Assembly (NCBI RefSeq): GCF_031877795.1 | Contig: NC_133971.1 | Coordinates: 66,896,463-66,960,462 of the forward strand | From: Strix aluco | Lineage: Eukaryota > Chordata > Aves > Strigiformes > Strigidae | Direction: 5' to 3' | DNA length: 64,000 nt | Shown: piece after piece, positions 26,038 through 38,934 of the stretch | How positions within the stretch are numbered: the first letter of the stretch is position 1 | Layout of the letters: each line of letters starts with the position of its first letter | Position numbers and translations under genes: made by a program | The notes under the pieces: model-generated | What the model was told of the DNA's origin: nothing | What the model saw: the letters and a program-made list of their open reading frames with translations, nothing else | Databases searched by the model: none

Positions 26038-28735
26038 GCTTCCCTTTCCCCCCTCCCCCCCGATGCATCATCCCTGTGGCTTTTTCTCAGGTACCCCTGA
26101 ACTCTGCCGAGCAGAAATGCTAAGGACATCAGGATGGTGTGGAAAGCACACTCCTTTTTCCTATTCGTGGTCATGCCAGACTGTGCAGGCATTGCATCCT
26201 TCTCAACAGAGATGAATGACTGCAGAAACCTGGTGGCTGTCAGGAGATGGTGTTTTGGAGTCAGATTATTAGACACAGCTAGGCACCTGAGTCATCTAAC
26301 TCCATCTAACATCCTAACAGGATTTTTAAAAGTGCCCAGCTTTACTGGCTTCAGAGGAAATTTCCTACCTTATACTAACCAAGGTTCTTCTTTTCATCTA
26401 TATACTCAAACTCATACACATGTCATGCCTGAGATCAGTGGCTAAGACACAGGCGAAAGTCTAGCCTTGCAGTACACCAGGTGCTGCGACACGCTTCATC
26501 CCCTAGCAAACCGATCTCTGTGACTTCCCAACAGCCCCCTCCACCCAGCCTCCTCAGCTCCCTCTCCACCTGGGGAGCAGGAGGGCAGCAGAGACAACAG
26601 TTCTGCCTAAAAAGAACCCTTGGAAAGCATCACAGAGCAGGGTTTTTATTGTTAATTGAGTTGGTGAAAAAGTAATTTTCTTCTAGTTTTGCCATTACTT
26701 CAACTCCTGGAGCTTGTGAAGTAATGGTTCTGGGAATCAGAGCTGCTGATTGAGGCACTAACAGCTGGAGAGGTACGCACTGTTCCCTCTCCCCAGATGT
26801 GGCACAAGGGCAGCTGGATGGAGAAACCTGTTTGAATTTTACAGTCCTTCCCCTGACACTCTGGGGAAGGTCAGCCAGAACATGTTGCTGAACACCCCAA
26901 CAGAAGTCATAAGCAGGTGTCATTTTATGGTTGGATTTCTCAAAGTTGTCTACAATGCTTTTGTGCAGTTCTAAGTTGTTGCCTCTTTGGAAGAGAAACT
27001 CTCATGACTTGAAGTGAGCTTGTGGCTGAGCAACTTGGCATGGTCCCAAGTGAGTGCAGGACACCCAGACCAGGCACTCTGCCTTTAACAAGCTGACATC
27101 CCTTTGTCTTTGTGGTCTACGTTCCCTTCCAGTTCATGGTCATGCATGAAATTGCAACTGCAATTTCTTCCATGGAAAAATAATTTTAGGAAACTAGGGA
27201 GGCTATTTTTAGTTACAGAGGTGGAAACAAGGGGAAGGAGCCAGCACCCTGTGATCAGGTCACTTCATGCAGACCATCATCAGGCACTCCTCAAACCACT
27301 CACTCTCCACAAAATGTTCTTTGGGACCAGTGGGGTTATTAAAGGTGACAGCTGCAACACAGCATGCAGAAAAAGGTCTCAATATTCAAAGCAATACTGT
27401 TTAGGACTTCTTCTTTAAACATCTTGTCCTTCTCTGCGTCATAGCACTTGCACCTTATTTTCTTTCATCTTACCCGAATTTTTTATTCATACCTTTTTAA
27501 AAACTACCACAATATATGATCTTAGGTTTATTTAGGGTGCAATTCTATTTTCCATACAAAGAATGCATTGGAAGTGATTATGGAAATTAATTTGATCCCT
27601 TTTATTTTTTGCCACTATTGAGCTATTGTTTTTATTTTAATTTCTTGTGGGTCCAACGAAGATCAGTCCAGTCCTCCAGCACAGAGTGCTCACTCCCAAG
27701 TAGCTGCAGCTGTACAACTGATAGCGAGCTGTTGGAGTGTGGCACGAGGTGGCTAGTGGCAAAAACAGTCAGGATGGATAGGGACTGACATCTGCCTTCA
27801 CTGGTTTTGCCATTGAAGAGACCACAGCTGACTGAGGCTCACTGACAGGATAAGCCACGAACACCGTCTAGAGTCTGAATTCAGAAAACAGCCATGAAGC
27901 ACATTTCTGAGTCAGACACATTTGTGCAGACACAGGGATGGTCAGCTCTAACCTTGCACTTGCAAACACAATTATTCTACACCTATAGAAGCAGACAATG
28001 GAGAAACTTAATGCTCAAATACAAACTTCTGAGAGCTGAGAGGCCCGATCAAGTATGAAGTTGTTGACAGCCATGGTACCTCTTTCAAAGAAAGACAAAA
28101 AAATCCTTTCTAGTTATCTGAGCAGAAGCAGCTGATCGTTCAGCTCATCCTCAGGTACCACAGTAAATACAAAAGTGTAAATACCTGTGCAAACAGGCAG
28201 ATTTAATTCCAGAATCAGATGCAGTGTGGAAAAGTATAGCAAAGTGTTCATATATGAATCTGCAGAGGGTTTGACCTTTGCCAAGATCAGTGGCATTTGC
28301 CTGTGCTAGTGGTTTTGAAATGTGCTGCTTACCATTTGAAAAGCCTGTCAGAAAATTGAGAGAAAAAAAACCATAGAACAATAAGAAGACTTGCTCTGCA
28401 ACCAGCTGACACTCCAGACATGGGGACTGCCATTTTCTGCATGAAAAACAAAGTTTGTGTAACAAAGGATCTAGCTGTCAAAGGGAGTTAAACCTGCTCC
28501 AGAAAGTCAGGTAATTTAACAAATAGACAATCAGAAATTGTCACAGTCTTTTCACAGGAGACTTTTCGGCTGCACATTTCCAGCAATCCACTTGGTTGGT
28601 TTCAAGCACTTTTGAGACAGATCCCTGAAGGTCTTTCTGTCTTTGTGTTGTGAAACGAGGATGTTTATTGCTGCCCGTAGTAACTCAAGGATTGAAACCA
28701 TCACTGACTGGCAGGAACTGAAGGCTCCTTAAACT
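26038..28735. other. Intergenic, no gene seen
   Basis: Only short overlapping frames. No repeat family recognised. Confidence 0.65.
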
Positions 28736-28753
28736 GGCCATTTAATAATGGCC
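28736..28753. repeat. Short perfect palindrome
   Basis: GGCCATT, TAAT, AATGGCC: 7-bp arms around TAAT. The motif resembles paired homeodomain sites. It sits in an AT-rich, repeat-free segment (28.73-28.88 kb) and may be regulatory or chance. Confidence 0.4.
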
Positions 28754-31700
28754 TTGTACCCACATTCCCTCATCTTATCATTTCATGTCAACATTAATTC
28801 CCTGAATAGCGCAATTGGAAGGCACAACAGGCAAACACTTCTATTGCCAGTGGAAACTCACAGGGCATGGGGAATGGTGAAAAAATAACCGTCTGGCTCT
28901 GACACCATGTTCCCAGCACAGGGCTCACTGTCCTTCACTGTGGGCGAGTTCATGACTCTGATGATAGCAGCTTTGCTCTCTGACCCTGCAGCAGATTCCC
29001 AAATGCCAGCAAACACAAGAGGCAGGGCAAAGTCAAAGCATACACAGGTGGTGTCAATACAGAGCCTCCCTCTGAGGACGAGACATGGGCCACAGGATTA
29101 TGCTGCTCTTTTGCTGAGAAAATTCTAGCCTGTGAGCACTAACAGAGACACTGGCTGACAGGGGTGCAATACTACGGCTGCAGAGATATACTGTACATCA
29201 CCTCTATGGAGAGAGCAAAGGGCAAAAATACTGATGACATAGGAGAGAAGCCACATCTCCCAGCTCTATAATTTCTCTTTAAAAACATGGAATAAGGTCA
29301 AGGACCGCATGCACATGTGTTTGTGCAGAGATGCACGCAGCACACCTTAAAAGCCCTGAGAAGTGTTTGAGGACATACTGTTCTCACACCCCAAAAAGAT
29401 TCTATCAAGCTTTTATAGTCTGATTCACAGAAATTAAATTCTACAAAGAATTGCCAACCAATGTAGCCATGGTCCTATGTGCCACTTAGGTGTTCCTACA
29501 GACAAATTCTTGTTTGCAGCCTTCATTTGTGCAAGTAAATGATTTGCACTTGTAACTCTGGGAGCAGTGGCTGCAAATGAAGGCACATCTTTCACGTGTG
29601 CTCTTGTTTATAGGACTTGGTGTTCATTTTCGAAAACGCAGTCCTAGGTCACTGCATTGAAGGAGATCAGCCCCTGCACATGGCTTTAAAATGTGTTTTG
29701 TCAAAAAAGGTTACCTTGACCCACTGTGGTCACTAATAAGGCAACAAGATCAACATAAGCATCAGCCCTGTAGTGCTTTTTCATGAGGCTGTTCACAGGG
29801 GAAATAAGGTCCACTTCATTTCTACCTGTGGTAATTAGACCACAAAGCCAGAAGGACAAGCTTACTATGCAAAATCTCATTTGAGATAGTTGTTGCCATG
29901 TTCTTGTTTTTCAGCCCCTTTAAATGAGATAAAAGAAAAGGAGATATATATATATTCTGACCCTTGTTTCCAAATGACAAGTTGTACTCCTAACATCTTC
30001 TTGGAACAAAAGTCACATGTACCCTCAACCCACTTCCAGGACAAGTAGATTATCCGTTTCCAAGAAAAGGAGTTCCTATAAATCTATACAGTTTGCAGTA
30101 ATCAAGACATTTTCTACAAGATATGTGCTTAGACTTTTTCTGCAGGACAATCTGTGGATCTCAACAGGAAGTACCATGCATTTATTCCTCTGTAGCTGAG
30201 AACAGAGTCTGGCCCATAATCCTTGTGCAATTTGCACGTAGCAACACATTTTCAAAAAGGTTTCCACATGTGCATTTGTTAAGAATCACTGCGTGCTCAC
30301 TGGTGTCTTTTTGCAACACATGCAAATACTTGCAGGTGATCTTTAAATAATCTCACATCTGTAAACATGCATGTGTGTGCAGCCATAAAATCAACTTGTA
30401 AACCTGCACTCTAGTGAACAGCGCAGTACAGTGAATGAAGATTTCTTGGAAAACACATTTTGTACAGGTGAAAGATTTATGCTGGTAAGGCCCTGAGAAG
30501 TTGATTGACCACCTATCTGGATTTGTTAGACAACACTGGCTAAACTGAGTGTCATACCTTTTTTTTTCTATTAGAGTGTATTTGGTAAATTCAAGAGCTA
30601 TATGAGTAAACTCAAGCATAAGAGAACTTTGCCTGCACGAAGCCCCTTGAAAACAGTTCTGCTTTCCTCCCTGCTGCTGTTCCCGCCTGCTTTCCCCAAG
30701 CAGGGGTGAGCCAGGAGGATCGCGAGTGGCCCCCCCCCCTGCCAATGACCCAGTCTGATAAGCCTTGGGTGGGCACAAGGCCCACGTGCAAACAAGTGTT
30801 GTTCAACACAAACTTAAAGGGACTTTTGCAGTGGGCACAGCGGCAGCTTTACAGTTAATACCGCAGACCAGCAACAGAGCGTTACTGTAGCTATTGAGAG
30901 ATTAACTGCCAAATTCCCATTTACAAACAGCTCCCCAGCACATGGTAATCATGCAACTGAGCGAGTGGGTTCAGCACCTACTGCACAATGACAGGGTACT
31001 AAACTGAGAAGGCTTTAAAGCAGAAAACAAATACTCAGAGACTATCCTTTGTATGCTGGATTCCGGGTCTTGAAATGTATTTTGTGCCTGATAAATCAGC
31101 ACTGCAAACAACTGTTGAGAAGTGAATAATGATGGCCCTACTGCCACAGCACCCCGAGCTGCAGAGTTTCTGTGGCCAGTGCCTTCTGTAATTGCAGAGG
31201 GTTGTTTTGCAGCGAGTATGTTACAAAACAAGCAACAGCTTCCTTGGGTGCCTGCAGAAAGGGAAACCAAGATTTATTTTCTTCCTCTCATGATCATCAG
31301 CAGATACTGTTTTCATAGGGATCTTGAGTAAAGGGACAAACAACAGTGCAAATTGTGCAATTTTCACAGTATTCCTTCTGTCATCTCCCTCAGCTGTCTA
31401 AAACCCCTTTTGCTCTAAAGAGAAAGCAACAACACAGGACAGTTTGTACATAAACAGGGCTATGCAGTATTAGATGAGCAAAAGCCGAGCTGAATTTCAT
31501 AACTAGATGCCATCCTAGTCATCAGTTAGTGTGGGAGGTGGAAGCTGTTTTCTCTCTGCAAGCATTGCTGCTGTTGGGAGTTTATTTATAAGCACTTTGT
31601 ACCAAGCAATAAGAAGCTGCTCTTGGAAAGAATGGTTACTGTCCTCTAGTTATCAGGATACTGTCCTAACTTAGCTTCCCCCTCCTCACATCAGCCGGGT

Positions 31701-34700
31701 CACCAGCCCTCCCTCGGCCACAGCATTTTGCCTCCAGGGGTTTTTGGCACTGACCCGAGTCTGTTTAAGATTTCACTGAAGTAAAATAGTAAAAGGGATT
31801 GGTGTAACTGTCTACATGCCAACAGGTAAATTCAGCTCCAAACCTTTTCCAAGTTACTGGAGACTAATAAATGTGATTTCTCAGGACCCTTCACAAATGC
31901 TGAATGCACTCTATATGATTAAGTGATAAACAACAATGCTGGAGAGTTTGCATTTCATCTGCTGTAGCAATAACATAATGTCCTGCCAGCAGCAGCACAG
32001 AATGCAATGCTGGGAGAGCAGGAAGCTAGTGGGAAAGGAAAAAAAAGTGCAAGCCTTGTCCTTTACGCTTTGCTGATGGGGAAAAATAAATAAAGAGCAT
32101 AACCTTTCACAAAAGGCTGACTCCAGGATCACTCTGAAGGGCTGGGCCATGCACAAGGCAGTAAAGCAAGAGGAGAAAGTACAAGAGGTGTCTTCCTCAA
32201 GTGCTGCACAGAAAATAGCCCCTCAGCAAAATGGGCAATGGTGCCTTATCTTTTCCTTACTAATCCTGTCACATAGATTTGATATTATAATCCTTTCCCT
32301 TCTTTTCTGTCTTAATCCCTTCCCCACCCTCCAATCTATAATAAAAGTACACTGGCTAAAAGGAAGGGAAACTGGATTTGGCCTAAAGAGCCCCCTAACA
32401 ATATGAGCAGGCTCTGGTTGCCTAGAAGGTGTAGCATCCCTTTCCTCTGTAAAGTTGTTTCTGCTTTTTTAAGAGTGGAAGCAAGCATGACAAGTCAGTG
32501 CTGAGTCTGGGCTTTTCTATTTTTTGAGTGACCAACTGGTTTGTGGCTAATTCCCTGCACCCAGAGGTCAAGAACAAGTGAAAAAAGTCACTACATGGCT
32601 TGCATGAGGCCATGGGACTGTAGGAAAAAGAGGGTAGAAAGGGAGGGGAGGTGGGCAGTGCATGGCAGAAGAGGTGCAGCACTGCTGGGCTGCAGGTGTT
32701 GCAAAGCACTCCTCAGTGGCACTCCTGCAGACAGACCTTGGGCACATGAGGACCTTGGAGAGAAGAGATGCCACCATCCGTTTCACACTTCCCTGCAGGT
32801 CAACAGTGCAATGCCTGAATCAGTAATTTTTTCGCTGTTGCAGGAGGAAAGGCTCTCCCTGGGGTAACACCAAAGCATCAGGACTGTGTCTCAGCACTGC
32901 TCTCAAGACGTTGGGAAATTTGTCCTGTGAATCTGCATAGTCAGGCACTCACTGCATTTGAGTAAACATTGTTCTTTTCTTACTTGGATTATCTTTTCTC
33001 ACTGAAACCACATCCACATTTTATGCTGGCTGCTTATGCTGTAAACTTCACATGTTTAAAAAAAACTTCACAGTCCTTTATTCAGTAGCCTGGTACTTAT
33101 TCTCTCCTTCCCCATTTCTATATAAATAGATTATAATGTCATGTAAGAAACTAATATAGAACTTTATTTTTCTTTTTGTCTTTCTTCTCTGACCCTCTGT
33201 AGCTCATGGCATCTCTGCTTATGTTTCCTAACATATATGTTACTCTAGCATCCAGCTACCTCCCCCTCTCAAACTGGTCATAATGGTCCCTCCCCTTTTC
33301 TACTAGCAACTGCATTCATTCTTCACTCTAGCACCACTGGTGTAGCATGTACCTCTCTTTGTGTGCAGTGAACCCATTTGAACATGTGTAGGCTAACATC
33401 ACCTCTTCCACTCCTGGAGTGGTTGTGAATAGACCAAGGTTTGCCGTGGTGTACAAGAACAGTGATGCTTCCTTGCAACCTGACAGCCAGATGCTCTGTC
33501 GCCATACCCTCTGGGCTGCCATTCACACTCAAAGTGACTTAGACATCAGGGACACCCTCACCTCCTGATACAGTCCCAGATTTGCAAACCATAAGCAATC
33601 ATAGAAGCTGAGAGAAGCCCAGCATGCACAGGTGGCAGCCAGGTGGGAACAGTCAGTGAGTCTGTGGCACTAGAAGTACTGTAAAATTTGTTCTCTTCAG
33701 TTGTAAAGAAATATCAATCTAATTTTGCTACACAACAGGATTTTCATGACCCATAAGAAGACATATATTTAAATAAGTAGCAAATGTTCTTGCATCTCTT
33801 CAGGTGGGCGTGCCTAAGTGAGTCTTTCTTGGCCCAGAGAGCAGGTGAACTGACTTGCTTTTCTTTCACTTAAAAACATGCCTTAACTGTACAAAATGTA
33901 AGTTATAACAGTGGTCTGGTGCTCAGCAACAACCAAAAACGCCTTAAGAGAAAATTCGCAAAAGTCGGTACATTGCTGTTTGCCAGACTTATCAAAGGAC
34001 AAGTTGTACACATAACACATGCTATACTGCCTCCATAAATAGTCAGGTAACAGCTGTGGAGACCACAGGAAGGGTTGCATGAGGACGAAGTCAGCCTTTG
34101 TCCCAAGCCTTGAGGAGGAGAACTTGCTAATGTTTTTTCACATGCACTCATGGAGTTCATGTATGGACGAGAGGGGTGCAGCTTCTGTGTAGCTGAGTAT
34201 GTGGCAAAGACCATGTTAGCCCTCTTTGGACTGGGTCATTTGTAAAGGCAGATCTCTGGGGTAACAGAAAATGCAACTAGGTCACAGGCTGTACACTGGT
34301 ATTTTGCCCTTAGTCTAATTAATAGCATTATACATACAGGCTAAAGGAAAAATTGCACTTGCAAACAAATGAATACGAGGAGGGGGCTAACATGAATGAG
34401 CCAGCAGTGTGTCTTGTTACCTACCGTGCAAGTATCATCACTCAGTCTATACCAGGCAAAGATATATCAGGCTACAGTGCCTTAACATTCCCTTTGCCCC
34501 AGCAGTTTCTTGCTTCCTATGCAGTAAGGAGACTGCAGAAAATTCACTACCTCCCATAGCAGTTCTAAGATCCCTTTTCAAAGGTCCTTTGCTTTCTCCT
34601 CCAAGTACTTTTACATGCTTTCGCATTGCTCAAAGTCTGCATGACATTGCCAGGGTCAGTTCATTAAAGGCAACAAATCAAAGGAGTTCCGTGCTCCTAC

Positions 34701-35996
34701 TGTGACACTATTTAAGATAACCAGAAATCCTCAAAATTAAATCCAGGAAGCAGGCACTCTTTCCATATATAACATTGCTTCCCTCAAATATGTACAGAAA
34801 TTTTTCAGCTTCTACTCTTCTACCAGATTTTTGGCTTGCCATGATTTCTAGGGAGCATTAGCAGTTGCCCCAGAACACAGTAAAACAAACTTAAGGGCAA
34901 CATGGTCTTTGCAGTGCCATGGCCTCTTCAGGGCTGACAGACTCCTGCAGAAATAGAACTCATGTTCGCATCCCATACAGACCTACCATATCTCACATAC
35001 TCACATACCAGCTTCTATTGGGTAGGTATTTCACTAAAACCCTAATGAAAACTACATACCATCCACAAAATGGTGGGCTCTATGCAACAGCAAACTGCAT
35101 GGTAGCTACAGGCTATGGGTAACGAAAAAAGACATGTATGGGTATAGCTCATATCAAAAAAAAAAGGATATATTTTGTGTTTGTTTAAAAAATAAACATT
35201 ATATAAAGCATGTAATACTCATAACCCAACTACAGACATAAACACTCCTTTGGCTACAGACAATTTAGGGGATTTAAAATAACTGACAAGGAAAATTTTT
35301 GTGATCAGTGATGCTGTGAATCTTGGGTAATACTAGATATTAAAATAGTTGTGAAGGTGCTTTCTTTAGAACTCACAACTATCCTAGTTAGCCGTTACCA
35401 CCCTCCACTTCAGCATATAAAAATCACTAAAGAAACAAGTATAGTGTCAGGAGGAAGGAAGTGAAATAAAGCTAATAAGTTTTACCCAGTCTGAATAACC
35501 AGACAGTTGTCAGACGTGCAGCTGAAACCTCTTCACTTCAGATTTGTACATGCATCGTCACTACAGAACAAAATTACAGCTACCTCTGGACTATATTTAT
35601 GTTGTTTCACAGAAGTGTGCTTATAGCAGAGTGCTGGTTCCATGTATTTGGGTACGATGAAATATATTTTGGGCAATCCCCTTGTACAGTAGTGAACTCT
35701 ATCAAATAAGATGTGCACTTCTCTGTATCTCAGATTAACTCAGCCTAACTTCCATATATGTTACAAAAAGGCTGTACACTAATTGGAGGCATTTCTGATG
35801 CTGGTAATTGAGATGCGAGAGGAAAGAAAGATCTGTTCATTTCAATCAAAGCCAGATATGAAGAAAGAAAATAATGTTATTGTGCATTATCTGGCTGACC
35901 TGGAAAGAGCTTGTTTTGCCTGGAACTGGTTAAAGCAAAAAATTTAGAATATCTTAGTCAATAGCTAAACTGAAGTGACAGTCCAGTCATACTCCA
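28754..35996. other. Intergenic, no gene seen
   Basis: Apart from the inverted repeat near 29.5 kb, I see no repeat, RNA gene or exon. The longest frame (141 codons, minus strand, 30353-30778) has no family resemblance and is overlapped by two other minus-strand frames. Confidence 0.6.
29513..29583. repeat. Imperfect inverted repeat
   Basis: GCCTTCATTTG (29519-29529) pairs with CAAATGAAGGC (29573-29583), an exact 11-bp match with a 43-bp spacer. A shifted pairing, TTTGCAGCC (29513-29521) with GGCTGCAAA (29569-29577), is also possible. A smaller GTGCAA/TTGCAC pair lies in the spacer. It could be a hairpin, or paired binding sites for bZIP or homeodomain factors. Confidence 0.4.
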
Positions 35997-36013
35997 TAGA
36001 TGACTACCCCAAT

Positions 36014-36020
36014 GTAGTCA
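36014..36020. repeat. Left target-site duplication of CR1 copy 1
   Basis: GTAGTCA here is repeated exactly at 36711-36717, directly outside the other end of the CR1. CR1 copies usually show no or very short duplications, so the exact 7-bp match is notable. One or two border bases are ambiguous because of shared sequence. Confidence 0.65.
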
Positions 36021-36710
36021 CAGAATCACAGAATCACATAATCATTCAGGTTGGAAAAGAACCTTGGGATCATTGAGTCCAACCATCAGCCCTACTCTAC
36101 AAAGTTCTCCCCTACACCATATCCACCAACATCTCATCTAAATGACCCTTAAACACATCCAGGCATGGTGACTCCACCACCTCCCTGGGCAGCCTATTCC
36201 ACTGTCTGACCACTCTTTCTGTGAAAATTTTTTTCCTAATGTCCAGTCTGAACCTCCCCTGTTGCAGTTTAAAGCCATTCCCTCTTGTTCTGTCACTAAT
36301 CACCTGTGAGAAGAGACCAGCACCAACCTCTCTACAATGTGCTTTCAGGTAGTTGTAGAGAGTGATGAGGTCTCCCCTCAGCCTTCTCTTCCTCAAACTG
36401 AACAGTCCCAGCTCCTTCAATCGCTCCTCATAGGATTTGTTCTCCAGGCCCTTCACCAGCTTCGTTGCCCTCCTCTGCACTCACTCCAGCACCTCGATAT
36501 CTCTCTCGTATTGAGGTGCCCAAAACTGGACACAATACTCCAGGTGTGGCCTCACCAGTGCAGAGTACAGGGGGACTATCACCTCCCTACTTCTGCTGGT
36601 CACACTATTTCTGATACAAGCCAGGATGCCGTCGGCTTTCTTTGCCACCTGGGCACACTGCTGGGCACACTGCTGGCTCATGTTCAGCTGCTTGTCAATT
36701 AGAACCCCTA
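36021..36710 (-). mobile_element. CR1 LINE, 5'-truncated, antisense (copy 1)
   Basis: The minus strand encodes the C-terminal end of the CR1 ORF2 (endonuclease-reverse transcriptase) protein: [44 protein letters not shown] and a terminal DMV stop at 36112-36114, followed by a short 3' UTR. The tail lies at the plus-strand left edge as 8-bp units CACAGAAT, CACAGAAT, CACATAAT (36019-36042), the reverse of the CR1 ATTCTGTG repeat. One in-frame TGA (36481-36483) interrupts the frame; the sister copy has an arginine codon there, so a CpG decay is likely. A 12-bp tandem duplication (36651-36662 and 36663-36674) adds CAQQ. The reverse-transcriptase core is missing. Confidence 0.95.
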
Positions 36711-36717
36711 GTAGTCA
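36711..36717. repeat. Right target-site duplication of CR1 copy 1
   Basis: GTAGTCA, identical to 36014-36020. It also begins the right arm of the inverted repeat GTAGTCATCTA (36711-36721), whose partner TAGATGACTAC lies at 35997-36007. Confidence 0.65.
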
Positions 36718-36721
36718 TCTA

Positions 36722-37951
36722 CCTCTAAACTGAACAGAAAAAGTTAGGCAACTTGTGACACATATTCAACTAAGAGCTGAATTGCACTGCAGAAATGTGT
36801 TTCTTTTTGCCAGCAGCTAAAGAAGGAGTCCAGAGTAGCTGAGATAAAGCACCCTTGCTGGGTATATCAAGTGAGGGTGGAGGGTGTCAAGCTCTGGTGG
36901 CACACCATGAGCCAAACAGACCTTGCAGCAAGGCCAGGGTCCAAAATGCTTAAAGATACAGCCCTTGTTTTGGCCTTAAAAAGACCAGAAAACCAGAATG
37001 GGGATGCTGATATCAGCAAAGTGAAGATACTAACACCAGTTTGTGGCAGACGCTGGATAACAGCTCCCAGCAGTACCCACACCACCCACTCAAGCAAGAG
37101 AGTAAATTCCCTCTTCTTTGCAGCTTGTTTCTTAGGCCCATGTCAGCAGACTACCTGGCTGAAAGGGACATTTTCAGAATTTGTGAACTTTTGAGGTACA
37201 TATTAGCAAAACATACATTCAGAGTTTGTAAAGATAACCATTTACAGTGGAAACCAAAGAGGAAGCTACGCCAGCTCTCTTGATAGAAAGTAGTGGCAGT
37301 GTTTTCCCAGTCAAAACCAGAAAACACTGCTTGTACTCCAAAAGAGATGAGCATAGTAAGTACCACCCTTTATGAACTATAGAGTATGACACATCTCTCA
37401 CCTCCAGCAATTTATGATGAAAGGCTTTGACCTTTCAAATAAGTGAGCATGCATTTAACCTCTCTCACTTTAAGCAAGGGAAGCCAGTGGAGTTTGTGAA
37501 CATGCCAGATGTAGGCATGTAGTGTAACTAAGATTGGGGTTTAGAGTCCTAATCCTGCAAATAATTCCCTGTGTGTGAAGACGTGGTGAAACCAGTGACA
37601 CTTCTCATACTACCAGAGCTGTAAAGCTGAACAAAAAATATGCCTTTGTTGAATGCCAGGAAGGAATAAAGTGCTGTATAGTTTAACTGCATGTAGCAGC
37701 TGATGGACTTTTTGCTGTGCTGATTGAGCTCTTGTAATGAAAGTTTGTGTATCTTCACTTAACACATTTCTCAGCTTTTCAGACTGACCTGTTGATCTTC
37801 ATTTTCTGATGTAATAATGTAAGTCTTTCACTACACTCTCTTTCTAAATCCTTTTAACAGTCATTGGATTGAACGGATAACCAAAAGTACACAGTGTGTG
37901 GAGACAGTTGATTTCTAACCAGCGCTATGTTATGATCCTGAAACACTGTGT
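36722..37951. other. Spacer between two CR1 copies
   Basis: About 1.2 kb of unique-looking DNA with short overlapping frames only. The flanking CR1 copies share orientation but have different truncation points and different flanks, so they are independent insertions, not a duplicated block. Confidence 0.65.
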
Positions 37952-37956
37952 ACCTT

Positions 37957-38929
37957 CACAGAATCAGAATCATCAAGGTTGGAAAAGACCTTGAACATCA
38001 CCTAGTCCAACCGTTAACCTAGCATTTATAGTTCTCTACTACACCATATCTCTAAGCACTGTGTCAACCTGACTCTTAAACACCTCCAGGGATGGGGACT
38101 CCACCACTGCCCTGGGCAGCCCATTCCAACGCCTAACAACCCGTTCTGTAAAGAAATGATTCCTAATATCCAGTCTAAACCTTCCCTGGCGCAGCTTGAG
38201 GCCATTACCTCTTGTCCTACCACTTGTTACTTGGTTAAAGAGACTCATCCCCAGCTCTCTGCAACCTCCTGTCAGGTAGTTGTAGAGGGCGATGAGGTCT
38301 CCCCTCAGCTTCCCCTTCTCCAGACTAAACAACCCCAGTTCCCTCAGCCGCTCCTCGTACGACCTGTCCTCCAGACCCTTCACCAGCTTCGTTGCCCTTC
38401 TCTGGACACGCTCGAGTAATTCAATGTCCTTTTTGTAGTGAGGGGCCCAAAACTGAACCCAGGAATCGAGGTGCGGCCTCACTAGTGCCGAGTACAGGGG
38501 TAAGATCACTTCCCTGTCCCTGCTGGCCACGCTGTTTCTGATGCAAGCCAGGATGCCATTGGCCTTCTTGGCCACCTGGGCACACTGCTGGCTCATGTTC
38601 AGCTGGCTGTCAATCAACACCCCCAGGTCCCTCTCTGACCGGCAGCTCTCCAGCCACTCCTCCCCAAGCCTGTAGCGCTACTGGGGGTTGTTGTGGCCCA
38701 AGTGCAGCACCCGGCATTTGGCCTTATTGAAGCTCATACAGTTGGCCTTAGCCCATCGCTCCAGCCTGTCCAGATCTCTCTGCAGAGCCTCCCTACCCTC
38801 GAGCAGATCAACACTCCCACCCAACTTGGTGTCATCTGCAAACTTACTGAGGGTGCACTCGATCCCCTCATCTAGATCATCAAGAAAGATGTTAAACAGG
38901 AGTGGCCCCAAAACTGAGCCCTGGGGGAC
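37957..38929 (-). mobile_element. CR1 LINE, 5'-truncated, antisense (copy 2)
   Basis: A longer 3' end than copy 1. The minus strand starts inside the reverse transcriptase at [13 protein letters not shown] and contains the catalytic FADD box (about 38831-38842, in [10 protein letters not shown]). It continues through [24 protein letters not shown] and [10 protein letters not shown] to the terminal RDMV stop at 38039-38041. The frame is open for about 900 bp except for one TAG at 38678-38680 where a glutamine codon is expected. The 3' tail is GATTCTGATTCTGTG on the minus strand. ACCTT occurs at both edges (37952-37956 and 38930-38934), a possible 5-bp duplication. The good preservation suggests an insertion younger than the CR1s at 45.5 and 63.3 kb. 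Confidence 0.96.
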
Positions 38930-38934
38930 ACCTT

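Noticed and set aside
25749..26276. A 175-codon minus-strand frame
   Set aside because: Includes a poly-phenylalanine run translated from the A21 tract and low-complexity flanks, which is not a credible protein.
36337..36702. A plus-strand frame of 121 codons over the first CR1
   Set aside because: It is the shadow of the CR1 ORF2 on the opposite strand.
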